64,000 bases of DNA from Candidatus Saccharimonadota bacterium (GCA_030445245.1 JAUCSD010000001.1:626671-690670); one strand, 5' to 3'. Positions 33,623 to 46,426 are shown, numbered from the stretch's first letter. Numbers and translations: made by a program. The notes: generated from the letters alone by a model not told the origin.

Positions 33623-35441
33623 TAGCATCGCTATCGAGTTGAGACTTGAACATCGTATAATAAGCACCGCGCTTCTCGACTAGTTCACGATGCGTACCTG
33701 ATTCGACAAGTCTGCCTTCTTTGAGCATATAAATAACGTCTGCCCGCTTAACAGTAGTAAGACGGTGACTGATCGTGATTACCGTACGCTTTTTATCTGC
33801 AAAAATGTGTCTGAATATACGATCCTCAGCTAATGCATCGATGGCGGAGGTTGGCTCATCAAGAATAATAATCGGGCTATCGCGGTAGAAGTTGCGTGCG
33901 AGAGCCAATCGTTGCCACTGCCCGCCGGATAGATCAGTCCCCACATTGCCTTCGTCGTCTTCCATCCATGGATGGACATAGCTATCAATACCTCTAGGTA
34001 GCTTCTTTATGAACTGCGCAGCCTCAGCACGTTCAAGTGCTTGATCGAAACGAGTTTGGTCGAATGGAGCGCTGACATCACCCAAATAGACATTATCCTT
34101 TGCCGACGCAAAGCTATACGATGTGTAATCTTGCCTGAGGACACCGAGCAGTGTATGCCAGCTCGCAATATCGATTTCCCTGAAATCGATATTATCGGCA
34201 TACATACTTCCACTGGTTGGTTGATACAGTCCAGTAATGATTTTAATGAGCGTTGATTTGCCTGCCCCGTTTTCACCAACGATTGCAATATGTTGATGTT
34301 CCTTGAGCGTTAATGATACATCTTCAAGTACGTTCTGTGTGGAGGCTGGATACTTGAAGGTAACATCACTTAGTACTAACTCATTCGGCGCAGAGGTAAG
34401 TCGCTTTATACCCGTCGCAAATACTGGTAGCTCCATAAACTCTTGATAATCAAATAAATTGACCAGATCTTCATCAATTGTACTTATCTGAGAGACAAAG
34501 CTACTTGCTCCACCAAGCGCTCTGCTTACTACTTGCTGCACATATAAGAATTGACCAATGGGTTGGGTGCGAGCAATAATTTGCGTTACCGTAAATAACA
34601 GAGCTGTCACCTCGGCACCAGCTTCGAGCACATCAGCACCGAGACGTTTAAATATATATTTTCTTTCAAACTCAATACGAGCCTTTTCATCACGATCACG
34701 AAGATCCATACGAAGATTAAGCAAGTATCGCACGAGTGAATACAATCGCAGCTCCGCAATATACTGGGGCTGGAATAGATTCCACTCGATCTGACCTTTC
34801 GCTCGACGTGTTTCGACGTTTTCATTCCAATGTTTCGCTTGCGTGCGCGAAAGCTTGAATTGTATGTAAATACCTGGGATAACAGCGAGCAATACAATAG
34901 CACCGAGCCACCAGCTAACAAAAATGAGCGCTATAATACCTGCAACCATGGTTATAAATTGAGATACGATACTCGTCAGGTGATCAAATATATATGCAAA
35001 AAATTGCGAAAACTTTTTCGCTCGATCGTATAGATCCGCCGTGTGTTTGTCGTCATAGCGCCAAAAATCAAGCATCAGAAAATGTTCATACATACGATCA
35101 CTAATGCCCGCCTCAACCTTATAGCGCATGACCTGCGTGAGATACTGCTCAACACTACGCCAGACCGTCATAACGATGCCCAGTGCAGCAGTAATAATCA
35201 CATAGACAATAGCTTGCTGTCCAGCTGGCTGACTGCCAGCATACGCTTCCGCAAGAGCGGTTGTGGTGAGCGCGGCAAAGTATGTGACAGCGAGTGGTAG
35301 GATCGCGGTAATAAAAATACCAAAAACTTGCACAACAACCATTACAGGCGCAGCAAGAAATGTAATCCTAGCAACGCGCCCAATAGCAATGATCCGTTCT
35401 TTGACCGTTAATTTGCGTTCTTTATCTTTTTTTGTAGCCAT
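33618..35441 (-). CDS. ABC exporter, fused permease and ATPase
   Basis: A half-transporter of 607 residues. Residues 20-320 hold about six TM helices (ABC type-1 domain, rather diverged), and residues 350-600 the ATPase: Walker A GENGAGKSTLIK, Q-loop LRQDY, signature DLSGGQWQRLALARNF, Walker B with IIILDEPTSAID, His switch SHRLTTV. It probably works as a homodimer; the substrate is unknown. TATACT lies 13 nt before ATG with AGGGA between. Confidence 0.92.
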   Translation of the reverse strand: MATKKDKERKLTVKERIIAIGRVARITFLAAPVMVVVQVFGIFITAILPLAVTYFAALTTTALAEAYAGSQPAGQQAIVYVIITAALGIVMTVWRSVEQYLTQVMRYKVEAGISDRMYEHFLMLDFWRYDDKHTADLYDRAKKFSQFFAYIFDHLTSIVSQFITMVAGIIALIFVSWWLGAIVLLAVIPGIYIQFKLSRTQAKHWNENVETRRAKGQIEWNLFQPQYIAELRLYSLVRYLLNLRMDLRDRDEKARIEFERKYIFKRLGADVLEAGAEVTALLFTVTQIIARTQPIGQFLYVQQVVSRALGGASSFVSQISTIDEDLVNLFDYQEFMELPVFATGIKRLTSAPNELVLSDVTFKYPASTQNVLEDVSLTLKEHQHIAIVGENGAGKSTLIKIITGLYQPTSGSMYADNIDFREIDIASWHTLLGVLRQDYTSYSFASAKDNVYLGDVSAPFDQTRFDQALERAEAAQFIKKLPRGIDSYVHPWMEDDEGNVGTDLSGGQWQRLALARNFYRDSPIIILDEPTSAIDALAEDRIFRHIFADKKRTVITISHRLTTVKRADVIYMLKEGRLVESGTHRELVEKRGAYYTMFKSQLDSDAK

Positions 35442-35465
35442 AATGTGTTCCCTGAGTATACACCG

Positions 35466-36032
35466 CTAAAGGCTTCGAAGAAATGATTGCAGTTTAGCGA
35501 TCGGTTTAATCGTCTGGTATACGGCCTCATTTTGTTCAAGTATTAGTTCGGAGCGAGTCTTATCCTCGTAGCCTTGAGGACAAAAAATCTTATCCCAGCC
35601 AAAGCCGCCCTCACCTTTTGGATGCGCAGCAACCGTCCCGTCAATTCCACCGTGTAGGAGTTCGAGCCGCGTACCATCATAGTAGCCAAAGACGCATTCC
35701 GCCTTCGCGGTACGATCATCGAAACCATCAAGCATACGACATAATTTCTCAAGTCCATCTTCTGCCTCAACAAAGAATTTAATAAAGGGGCCAGGTAAAT
35801 TACCGAGAGCGGTGAAGCTCAATGAAACATCCTCTACTAATACTGGGCAACCGGCAATAGCATAGGCCTGCTTTACTTTATGGGTTACGATCTCATCGAG
35901 ATCAATCGATTGAATTTCATCGAGATCAATTTTGCGGTGTTCTAGTTTAATACCGAGGAGCTTAGCTAGGTAATCTGCTTTATGCTGATTACCAGTAATA
36001 AAAACGGGCATGGCCTCAGAGTGAGTGGTCAT
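35466..36032 (-). CDS. non-canonical purine NTP pyrophosphatase (HAM1/RdgB family)
   Basis: Removes ITP, XTP and dITP from the nucleotide pool. The N-terminus carries PVFITGNQHKADYLAKLLG (substrate loop), DLDEIQSIDLDEIVTHKVKQA and GCPVLVEDVSLSFTALGNLPG, the canonical HAM1 motifs, and later GEGGFGWDKIFCP. At about 185 residues it is full length. Its start codon overlaps the stop of the PGPGW gene (TAATG), so translation is probably coupled. Confidence 0.9.
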   Translation of the reverse strand: MTTHSEAMPVFITGNQHKADYLAKLLGIKLEHRKIDLDEIQSIDLDEIVTHKVKQAYAIAGCPVLVEDVSLSFTALGNLPGPFIKFFVEAEDGLEKLCRMLDGFDDRTAKAECVFGYYDGTRLELLHGGIDGTVAAHPKGEGGFGWDKIFCPQGYEDKTRSELILEQNEAVYQTIKPIAKLQSFLRSL

Positions 36033-36397
36033 TACTTAAATATCCCAAGCGGTGAGTGCAACCACGACATATGAAGCTGTAGAACGGTATCAAATATACC
36101 GAACATATTCAGCAACCAGAGGGTTGCGAGTACGATAGCCCCTGTCAGAGCCAGTATAAGGAACCTAACAGCGACATGCTGTCGCTTTGACCATTCAGTC
36201 CACATATCATATTTATGACGCGCATAATCGAGTACACGTTCCGCCCAAGTAAATTCAGTAGCGAGAATAGCCAGACCTGCAAATACGATCAGCCAGCCGG
36301 GTCCTGGATATGGAATAGCTATTATTCCAACAATGATCACAACACCCCCGACAATAGCCGTGGCGATTCGTTTTATCTGTTTTCTTGTACGTTGCAT
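36032..36397 (-). CDS. PGPGW-motif membrane protein (TIGR02611-like)
   Basis: A 121-residue protein with three hydrophobic segments; PYPGPGWLIVFAGLAILATEF carries the PGPGW motif and FTWAERVLDYARHKYD follows. The function of the family is unknown. TACAAT (36404-36409) lies 6 nt before ATG, without a Shine-Dalgarno sequence. First gene of a two-gene unit with the HAM1 gene. Confidence 0.85.
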   Translation of the reverse strand: MQRTRKQIKRIATAIVGGVVIIVGIIAIPYPGPGWLIVFAGLAILATEFTWAERVLDYARHKYDMWTEWSKRQHVAVRFLILALTGAIVLATLWLLNMFGIFDTVLQLHMSWLHSPLGIFK

Positions 36398-36445
36398 GTT
36401 CTTATTGTAACTGACTTCTCTATAGAGTAGTACTTCTCCGTAGGG

Positions 36446-37186
36446 CTACTCGCTCTTTCGTCGCAAAGTGGCGACACCAAGAAGCAATGCTCCGAGAACA
36501 AAAACAACAACCACAAGGAGATCACGCCAGGCATCAGCTGTGATATCCGCATGGTGAACGATTAAATTCAGTGCATCAATAGCATAAGTAAGCGGCAGAC
36601 AGTACGCAATCTTTTCAAGTAAATCTGGCATCTGAGAAAGTGGCATTAATAATCCACCAATGAGGATCTGAGGAATGACAAACGCAGGCATAAATTGTAC
36701 CGCCTGAAATTCACTGCGCGCATAGGCGCTCACAAAGAGACCGAGCGCCGTACCGAGCAGTGCGTCGGCCAGAGCCATGATAATCAAGAACCAATCAGGA
36801 CCCTGCACTTCGAGGCCAAAGCCATAGAGTAGCAGCAAGCTTGCAAGCAACGCCTGAAAGACGGCCAATATGCCAAAAGCAATCATATACCCTACAAGCA
36901 GATCGAACTTAGCAATTGGAAGTGCCATTAGTCGCTCCATAGTACCACCAGTTCGTTCACGTAATGTCGTAATCGATGTTACGAGAAACATAACGACGAA
37001 TGGGAAGACGCCGAGAAGCGCAGGCGCAATAGAGTTGAACACTGTCAAATTTTGATCGAACAGCCATCGCAATAATCCGAGGAGCACGCAGGGAACGACA
37101 AAGATCAAAGCTATTGTTCGTCGGTCGTGCGACAATTGTTGCAGGATACGGCGCGTTGTCGCTATAGTTGCGCGTATATGATACAT
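36446..37186 (-). CDS. ABC-2 type permease
   Basis: A 246-residue membrane protein with six TM helices. The segment ITTLRERTGGTMERLMALPI is the conserved ABC-2 coupling region. Its ATG touches the stop of the ATPase gene upstream, so the two form an exporter. Confidence 0.9.
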   Translation of the reverse strand: MYHIRATIATTRRILQQLSHDRRTIALIFVVPCVLLGLLRWLFDQNLTVFNSIAPALLGVFPFVVMFLVTSITTLRERTGGTMERLMALPIAKFDLLVGYMIAFGILAVFQALLASLLLLYGFGLEVQGPDWFLIIMALADALLGTALGLFVSAYARSEFQAVQFMPAFVIPQILIGGLLMPLSQMPDLLEKIAYCLPLTYAIDALNLIVHHADITADAWRDLLVVVVFVLGALLLGVATLRRKSE

Positions 37187-37908
37187 TATGCCACCTCCTG
37201 GTGTGTAACCATCTGAACAAAGGCCTCTTCCACAGATTTTGTGTGTGTTGTCTTAAGAAGACTCTCACGAGAGTCCTGCCACAACAACCGACCATCTCTT
37301 AGAAGCAGTAGCGACTGACACTTCTCCGCTTCATCCATCACATGACTCGATATTAATAATGTCTTGCCTTGCGCCGCGAGCTCAGCGAACAATTGCCATA
37401 ACTCTTGGCGTAATATAGGATCAAGTCCGACGGTCGGCTCGTCGAGTACGAGAAGACCTGGATCACCGAGTAACGCAACCGCGAGCGAGACGCGTGCCTT
37501 CTCGCCACCAGATAAACTCGCCGTAAGTTGCTTGCGTTTTGAGTCGAGTTTTACTTTATGAATAATTTCATCTATCTGTATGTTTGTAGCACCTGTCAGT
37601 ACACCAAAATAACGTAGATTTTGAATAACCGTTAAGTCATTATATATGGCGGGCGCTTGGGTAACGTAGCCGATTTTACGCCGCAATACTTTATCACCCG
37701 CTACTTTTCCGAGTACTTCAAGGTTTCCCTGGGTGACTTGCTGAACACCAACAATAGCTCGCATTAATGTCGTTTTTCCGGCACCACTTGGACCGACAAG
37801 CCCAGTAATGGAGCCCGCCGATACGGTAAACGTAAGCTCACTTAAAATCTGGTCACTGCCCTTTTTTATAGCAAGCTTTTCAGCTCGTATACTTGCTATC
37901 GTAGCCAT
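37186..37908 (-). CDS. ABC-2 exporter ATPase
   Basis: A 240-residue nucleotide-binding protein. Walker A GPSGAGKTTLM, signature LSGGEKARVSLAVALL, Walker B with LVLDEPTVGLDP, His switch SSHVMDEAE. It works with the permease encoded next and overlaps the upstream 7TM gene by 13 bp, so all three genes form one operon. Confidence 0.93.
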   Translation of the reverse strand: MATIASIRAEKLAIKKGSDQILSELTFTVSAGSITGLVGPSGAGKTTLMRAIVGVQQVTQGNLEVLGKVAGDKVLRRKIGYVTQAPAIYNDLTVIQNLRYFGVLTGATNIQIDEIIHKVKLDSKRKQLTASLSGGEKARVSLAVALLGDPGLLVLDEPTVGLDPILRQELWQLFAELAAQGKTLLISSHVMDEAEKCQSLLLLRDGRLLWQDSRESLLKTTHTKSVEEAFVQMVTHQEVA

Positions 37909-38651
37909 GCTCTTATCGTTCCCCCGAGGACGCTCTTTAGATTGTCCAGACTGGTCTGCTTATAATAATTAGGGAGAACAACCATAGTTATCGTAATGGC
38001 AAATATAACCGCAAAGCCACACATAATTGATGGGATACCGGCAACAGTCGCTGGATCAATAACATTCGCTGTAGTGGTAGGGACGATAAAAGCCATATAG
38101 CCGAGGGCAAACCAACGAAGCGCTTTTTGCTTCGATACTGACTTAAGCGCTCGCGCCGCTTTCCATGCGTATCCCACACCGACCATTAACCAGCCGTAGT
38201 AATACGCAGCGTACGGCAATGTCGCCCATGGTGCGATCGTAAAGATAACATAGTTACCAAGACAGAGCTGGCTTTGCATACCATGACCAACAAAGAGAAA
38301 TATACCAGAAAAAACCGCTGCACTTGCATAGACTGCGCCAACAAGAAATGGTCGCTTTTGACCTGCAAGTCGCGTCGCCATATGGAGACCGAGTGGAGGT
38401 AATAGCGTAATTGCCACATAACCGATCCGAGCCCAAGTCAGACTATCGACACCCCACGCGCCTTCGCAGACATTGTATTCAGCTAGTTGGAATACAGCCA
38501 GCCCTGCAAGTGTAGCTATTGCCAAGCGTGAAACAGCTGTTAATTTATAACGAAAAATAACATATACGGCAAAGGTAATCTCGATAATGAACGTTGCCAG
38601 CATAATTGGAGGCGAAAAACAGTAGAGTGTATTCGGTTTAAGATAACGCAT
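37896..38651 (-). CDS. seven-TM membrane protein, unknown function
   Basis: A 251-residue protein with seven hydrophobic helices and short loops, ending in a basic tail. The helix pattern recalls the 7TM sensory regions found at the N-termini of some histidine kinases, but no signalling domain is attached. It is encoded first in the ABC-2 operon, so it may sense or help the exporter (inference). The 225-bp gap 38652-38876 contains no confident gene. Confidence 0.75.
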   Translation of the reverse strand: MRYLKPNTLYCFSPPIMLATFIIEITFAVYVIFRYKLTAVSRLAIATLAGLAVFQLAEYNVCEGAWGVDSLTWARIGYVAITLLPPLGLHMATRLAGQKRPFLVGAVYASAAVFSGIFLFVGHGMQSQLCLGNYVIFTIAPWATLPYAAYYYGWLMVGVGYAWKAARALKSVSKQKALRWFALGYMAFIVPTTTANVIDPATVAGIPSIMCGFAVIFAITITMVVLPNYYKQTSLDNLKSVLGGTIRAWLR

Positions 38652-38876
38652 ATGTTAAAACCATAGTATCACAATGCACGGATTGACGTTTATATTTGCG
38701 TATAACGACTCGCTACTTGTTGGATAATTTTGTGAAACGAGAGACTATCTTACCCGCTATTTCAACCGTTTCCGTAAACATACTTATACGGGCGCAACCA
38801 AATATCTGGCTGCCCTTCATGTTCGTATATCCCTAAGCAAGTGTGGGAATATCTTTAAATTCATCCGTGTCAGTCC

Positions 38877-42003
<3,127 letters not shown>

Positions 42004-42007
42004 ATAG

Positions 42008-42883
42008 TTAAAACTTATTCGCATTCTGTCGCAAACGTGCGATTCGTTCTTCAAGCGGAGGATGAGTACTGAATAACTTACTGAAAAAACCAGGCTTGAG
42101 GGGGTTATTTAAAAATAAATGTGCTGTTGAGGTATTTTGTCGTTGCATTGGACGACCATATTGCTCCAACTTCTCGAGTGCACTAGCGAGTCCTTCGCTA
42201 TCTCGCGTTACGAGAACACCACTAGCATCAGCTAAATATTCACGCTGACGACTAATAGCAAGCTGCACAATAGCAGCAATGATTGGGGCGAGAATAATCA
42301 GAATAACACCAACAACAAGAACGATGGGATTAGCATTGTTTTCTCGACGATCACTAAAAAAGAACATACGAAAAGCAATATCCGACAATAGACCAATCGC
42401 ACTTACAAGGCCAAAAGCAATCATACTCACCCGAATATCGTAGTTACGCACGTGACTGATTTCATGAGCCATCACCGCTTCAAGTTCTCGGTCATCCATT
42501 ACTTCCAGAATACCCGTTGTTGCTGCTACGATCGCATGTTGCGGATCGCGACCAGTCGCAAAAGCATTTGGAGCAGGATCATCCATGATATAGACCTTCG
42601 GCATTGGCATGCCGGTTGCTATTGTTAAGTTTTCAACAATGCGATAAAGACGAGGATTATCTTTTTTCTCAATCTCGTGTGCGCCTGAGACTGCCACGGC
42701 AAGTTTACTGGCTATGAAATACTGGATAAGCGCGTATATGAACGCAACACCTATTACCCAACCTGCAATCGAACGATTACCGTACGCATAGCTAACCGCC
42801 CATCCGATAGCCCCAACTATGCCAATAAACACGGCCATGATAATGACCGTGTTTCGTTTATTGGTTGCAATCGCGTTGTACAT
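42008..42883 (-). CDS. htpX: membrane zinc metalloprotease HtpX
   Basis: A 291-residue M48 protease for quality control of membrane proteins. Two N-terminal TM helices, MDDPAPNAFATGRDP, the zinc motif MAHEISHVRNYD (HExxH), two further TM helices, and the third-ligand region REYLADASG. Follows lemA by 19 bp, the usual lemA-htpX pairing. Confidence 0.95.
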   Translation of the reverse strand: MYNAIATNKRNTVIIMAVFIGIVGAIGWAVSYAYGNRSIAGWVIGVAFIYALIQYFIASKLAVAVSGAHEIEKKDNPRLYRIVENLTIATGMPMPKVYIMDDPAPNAFATGRDPQHAIVAATTGILEVMDDRELEAVMAHEISHVRNYDIRVSMIAFGLVSAIGLLSDIAFRMFFFSDRRENNANPIVLVVGVILIILAPIIAAIVQLAISRQREYLADASGVLVTRDSEGLASALEKLEQYGRPMQRQNTSTAHLFLNNPLKPGFFSKLFSTHPPLEERIARLRQNANKF

Positions 42884-42902
42884 ATATTAAGGAAGATACT
42901 TT

Positions 42903-43460
42903 CTAGAATTGAACGTCTACTGGTTTTTCAACTGACGCCATGTCTTCAACTTCAAAGAACTCACGTTGCTTGAAGCCAAGCATACCGGCGAAAATGTTAT
43001 TCGGAAAGACTTGAATTTTAGTATTAAGATCACGAACTCCACCATTATAGAAGCGACGAGAAGCTTGAATTTTGTCCTCGGTATCGACAAGCTCTTGTTG
43101 AAGTTGTAGGAAGTTTTGGTTAGCTTTTAGATCTGGGTAAGCTTCAGCTACGGCAAATAGACTTTTCAATGCGCCTTCAAATTGGTTCTCTGCAGCAGCA
43201 GTCTCTTTAACACCCTGAGCATTGAGTGCATTCGCACGAGCTTCGGTTACCTTTTCAAAAACACCCGATTCGTGAGCTGCATAGCCCTTAACGCTATTAA
43301 CAAGATTCGGGATAAGATCAAGACGACGCTTAAGTTGGACGGTAATGTCGCTCCAAGCTTCATCTACACGAATCTTAAGTGTTACGAGTCCGTTATATGT
43401 CATCCATACGAATATCGCCAGCACGGCAATAATTCCAAGTACAATCCAAAGTGTTGTCAT
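42903..43460 (-). CDS. lemA: LemA family protein
   Basis: A 185-residue protein with one N-terminal TM helix and a helical-bundle body: VTLKIRVDEAWSDITVQLKR RLDLIPNLV is the LemA signature, and VFPNNIFAGMLGFKQREFFE the conserved end. AAGGGG Shine-Dalgarno sequence; an upstream TGG TATAAT promoter near 43508. First gene of the lemA-htpX-membrane protein-ligA operon. Confidence 0.95.
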   Translation of the reverse strand: MTTLWIVLGIIAVLAIFVWMTYNGLVTLKIRVDEAWSDITVQLKRRLDLIPNLVNSVKGYAAHESGVFEKVTEARANALNAQGVKETAAAENQFEGALKSLFAVAEAYPDLKANQNFLQLQQELVDTEDKIQASRRFYNGGVRDLNTKIQVFPNNIFAGMLGFKQREFFEVEDMASVEKPVDVQF

Positions 43461-43524
43461 TTTCTTAAAATCCCCTTATACCTTCTTGTTCTATTGTGCT
43501 TTCATTATACCATTTAGAGACAAA

Positions 43525-43550
43525 AAATTCGACCCTGATGGGTCGAATTT
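43525..43550 (-). terminator. terminator upstream of lemA
   Basis: A perfect 11-bp stem AAATTCGACCC / GGGTCGAATTT with loop TGAT. On the minus strand it runs into TTTTTTG, so it would stop transcripts leaving the defence operon. Confidence 0.75.
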
Positions 43551-43620
43551 CATTTACAAATTGGTGCGCCTTCGTCACAACCTTTCAAACACAAGATCAC
43601 CCCTGTTGAGACTACTTTCA

Positions 43621-44106
43621 GAACGAGGGGAACAGGGGTCATTCAAACCCTCAGGGGCCAGTTTTAGTGGCTCCTTCGCAGTGTCAGGTCACGAGGAAAA
43701 AGACTCTTTTAAACCACTGCCTACCCTCAATACCGCCATCGAGCAGGCCGATGTTACCGACCCGCATACCGTCCGATTGCACGTCAAAGAGAACCGGAAG
43801 CTATCGCCGGCTCAGGTGGATGACCTTGTTTGTGCCTATAAAGCTGGGGTGTCGATGCTGGCACTCAAACGCCAGTACCGTGCCCATGAGCAGACAGTAC
43901 GCCGGCACTTGCTCAAGCGAGGTGTGGTGCTGCGACCGAAGTCCGCGTTCACGGATGCACAAGAACGAGAGGTGGTGCGCTTGTATGTAGAAGATAAGCT
44001 GCCGATGGCGCAAATTGCTCCGCGGTTTTGTGTGACGGCTGGAGGGGTGAGGAAGGTTTTGGTACGACGAGGATGCGAAAGGCGATCAGGGCACTCAACT
44101 TCTTAA
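43621..44106 (+). pseudogene. C-terminal helix-turn-helix relic of a serine-recombinase-like protein
   Basis: An open frame without a plausible start codon. Its last 100 residues hold two HTH units: KLSPAQVDDLVCAYKAGVSM followed by HEQTVRRHLLKRGVVL, and FTDAQEREVVRLYVEDKLPM followed by VTAGGVRKVLVRRG. This tandem arrangement matches the extreme C-terminus of large serine recombinases and resolvase-like proteins from high-GC Gram-positives. The catalytic domain is missing. The upstream part contains an ACCCCTGTT/AACAGGGGT inverted repeat. Confidence 0.5.
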
Positions 44107-44111
44107 TGTTA

Positions 44112-44879
44112 TTAGCGCTTGATTCTCGGTGGATGAAAAAGTACTAATATCCCACACGTGTTATAAAACTCAATCCACATCCACCCAGTGCCCTCTATGT
44201 CAGAGGCCGGAGAGCCTATGTAGCTGATGTGACCAGGCCATATCTGACCAAACAAGGCACCACTCGCATTTGCTTTTTCTACCATGTTCTTAAGAGGTTC
44301 ACTAAGCGTCTCGATCGAAATACCATGAAGTTGCATCATCTTCTTGTCCGTCCAGCAAATTTCCGGTCGACCCGGTTTAATACCTGGAACGTTTCTAATA
44401 AACAGACCCTGGGCCATCTTACTCACGTATCGATTTAACTCTAAAACGTGCTTCTTACTTCCGATTACTTCGACATAAGGGGTGCCGTCCTGGATAACAT
44501 CGAGACTATGCTGGAAATCACGGGCTAATGTTCGTGCAAGCTTGTAGTCTCGTACTTTCCTTCCCATGCCTATGAGATCTGCATACTGTTTTTGTTCTTG
44601 AGAAGGATTGAGGAGATCTCTTTTTAGGATCCCTTCCGCCACAGGGTTTGTGCTCGAAATGAAGAGGATCCTCATCTTAATTCGCTCATCGATCATAGAT
44701 TTTCCATTGTTACATCCAGGATGAACAGGAAGTTGAGGCCTACATCCCGCGCCCTTAGGAAACATACTATTAGGAATAATGTGATCTTTACTCAACATAC
44801 CCTTAAGAGGCTTCCCACAAAGGTAGCAATCCGTAAGGTGCAGATCATTGTATTTCGGATGATTTATCTCGTTATACAT
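44112..44879 (-). CDS. HNH endonuclease-like protein, last gene of the CBASS-like operon
   Basis: A soluble 255-residue protein. The N-terminus holds CYLCGKPLKG (first zinc knuckle), KDHIIPNSMF (HNH His and Asp) and VHPGCNNGKS (second knuckle with Asn), the zinc-bound HNH pattern. The C-terminal 150 residues are not recognised; they could hold a ligand-sensing domain, since the classic SAVED domain of Cap5 is not obvious. It follows the CD-NTase gene by 70 bp containing a 7-bp hairpin. Confidence 0.75.
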   Translation of the reverse strand: MYNEINHPKYNDLHLTDCYLCGKPLKGMLSKDHIIPNSMFPKGAGCRPQLPVHPGCNNGKSMIDERIKMRILFISSTNPVAEGILKRDLLNPSQEQKQYADLIGMGRKVRDYKLARTLARDFQHSLDVIQDGTPYVEVIGSKKHVLELNRYVSKMAQGLFIRNVPGIKPGRPEICWTDKKMMQLHGISIETLSEPLKNMVEKANASGALFGQIWPGHISYIGSPASDIEGTGWMWIEFYNTCGILVLFHPPRIKR

Positions 44880-44894
44880 AAGAATTTCGATCGA

Positions 44895-44916
44895 CCACTT
44901 GTACTAACGCAAGTGG
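44895..44916 (-). other. hairpin between CD-NTase and HNH genes
   Basis: CCACTTG (44895-44901) and CAAGTGG (44910-44916) pair perfectly with an 8-nt loop. There is no U-tract, so it could be a processing or translation-control element that tunes HNH output. Confidence 0.45.
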
Positions 44917-44949
44917 CATTCATTTGGGTGTTCTTTCATATTCATTCCG

Positions 44950-45822
44950 CTAATAGTACGCTGGGAAATCTCCATCAAACAATCGATCCCACCAATAAAA
45001 TGCATCGGTCTCCCTGCCGCTTTCTCTCGCTTCAAGCGCATTACCAGCACGCCCAACTGCAGTCTTAAGTTTCGAGAGAGCTTCCCGATGATTAGCGTCG
45101 GAAGAACAGGGGCGTATCCGACCAGTCATACCTGTAGGGTCATTCATATCCGCCAATGAATGGTTCAATAACGAAGTGAGAAGACGTTTCAAATCGATTG
45201 GATAGAAGATCAAGCTTTCTCCGTTCATGTACTGAGCAGCGCGCATCTCAAGATAGAAAGACGAGATAGGCACATTACATTGGTACTTCCAGGCCTTGAC
45301 CAAGCGCGCAAGCTGCTTAACGCCGCCCTCTATTCCCTTCCTTTTGTTAGACGCGGTAACATATAAAAGATGTGCTTTCGGAGTAGATTCCATCCATTCC
45401 GTAGTCACACCGGGGATATCGTAACGCATTTCTCCACCACCCAACGTGAGACTCGGATAGGCAGGTATCAATTCGACACGTTCATACCCTCCGCCGAACT
45501 CAAGCACAACTGCGGGCCGCGAGATATGAATATAGGTATTTGGAAAGCGTTCCTGCATTGTATTCTTGACCGCAGTAAGCACCGAGGTGCCAAGCCTAGG
45601 CTTCGGGGATTTTAAGGAAATAAAATAGTCTACATCACTCCTGCCACTGACCCCCGTTCCATGCCTCCAGCTACCACTTTCGTACATCCGGTACAAACCA
45701 AACCTATCCTCGAGCTTTACTTCAATCGAGGCCCTATGAGAAGACGCTTTGGCTCGCTCAGCAACCGATGGAGTCAAACGTGAGAGATATATACTAAAAG
45801 CTTCATTGACTGTTTTAGCCAT
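44950..45822 (-). CDS. CD-NTase (SMODS family cyclic oligonucleotide synthase)
   Basis: A 290-residue cGAS/DncV-like nucleotidyltransferase. The active site reads GSWRHGTGVSGRSDVDYFIS: the GS loop and the DxD pair that bind Mg-NTP. The third carboxylate is Glu in RVELIPAY. The rest is the helical thumb (SMODS type), ending in WWDRLFDGDF. On phage infection it should make a cyclic nucleotide signal (family knowledge). Start ATG 45820-45822 has AGGAGG inside the end of the SLATT gene; the gap is 1 bp. Confidence 0.9.
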   Translation of the reverse strand: MAKTVNEAFSIYLSRLTPSVAERAKASSHRASIEVKLEDRFGLYRMYESGSWRHGTGVSGRSDVDYFISLKSPKPRLGTSVLTAVKNTMQERFPNTYIHISRPAVVLEFGGGYERVELIPAYPSLTLGGGEMRYDIPGVTTEWMESTPKAHLLYVTASNKRKGIEGGVKQLARLVKAWKYQCNVPISSFYLEMRAAQYMNGESLIFYPIDLKRLLTSLLNHSLADMNDPTGMTGRIRPCSSDANHREALSKLKTAVGRAGNALEARESGRETDAFYWWDRLFDGDFPAYY

Positions 45823-45823
45823 A

Positions 45824-46417
45824 TTAAGCCTCCTGGTCAACGGCATAGTCTTGGCCGCCTTCTTTATACAGGTTCTTTCTAGCCCGACGCTTCGCGAGTT
45901 GACTCGGCACGTCAGCAGTTTTGTTCAATTCATCACGCGAGTTCGTTATGCCATCAACAGCCTGTCGGGCTTGATCGTAATTGTATTTAGCTAAATCGAT
46001 CATGGCCAGCTGCCGAGCCTCCGTTTGCAACTGAAGATATGCATTTCCCGAGCTTTGCGTTTGCGTCATACGCCGAGTTGCATTGACCGTTGTAAGTGTT
46101 GCACTCAACGCGGCTGAAAATAGTGCTAAGCCACCGCCGATCACGGACCCCGAAACACCATTAATATTCCAATCATCACCGCTACTAAGAATAGCGCTAC
46201 CGGCAAGAGTGGCGGCGACTGCCGCAGGAACACCCAACCAATAGTTCAATGTACGCCATATCTTGGCTTGCTCAAATTGCGCTTGTGCCGAAAACTCAGC
46301 GCTTTCGTGAATTCGCAACACTTCTTGGCCAATCTGCTTTAGACCCACATCAACCCTAGCCGGCAGAGCTAAACTCTTGCGTTTACTCGGTTTTTTTCGC
46401 CAGAGATTCCAGGTCAT
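45824..46417 (-). CDS. SLATT-domain two-TM effector
   Basis: A 197-residue protein with an N-terminal amphipathic region, two TM helices (about 58-78 and 90-112) and then NATRRMTQTQSSGNAYLQLQ, the SLATT family signature in which the post-TM helix carries a GNxYLxL motif. SLATT proteins are predicted pore formers that kill the infected cell when a nucleotide signal arrives (family knowledge). Co-transcribed with the DUF3892 gene upstream, whose stop overlaps its AGGAGG. Confidence 0.85.
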   Translation of the reverse strand: MTWNLWRKKPSKRKSLALPARVDVGLKQIGQEVLRIHESAEFSAQAQFEQAKIWRTLNYWLGVPAAVAATLAGSAILSSGDDWNINGVSGSVIGGGLALFSAALSATLTTVNATRRMTQTQSSGNAYLQLQTEARQLAMIDLAKYNYDQARQAVDGITNSRDELNKTADVPSQLAKRRARKNLYKEGGQDYAVDQEA

Positions 46418-46426
46418 ACCCGCCTC

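Noticed and set aside
38652-38876. Plus-strand open frame reading RYFNRFRKHTYTGATKYLAA
   Set aside because: It resembled a transposase fragment at first, but no start codon, no terminal repeats and no recognised motif support it.
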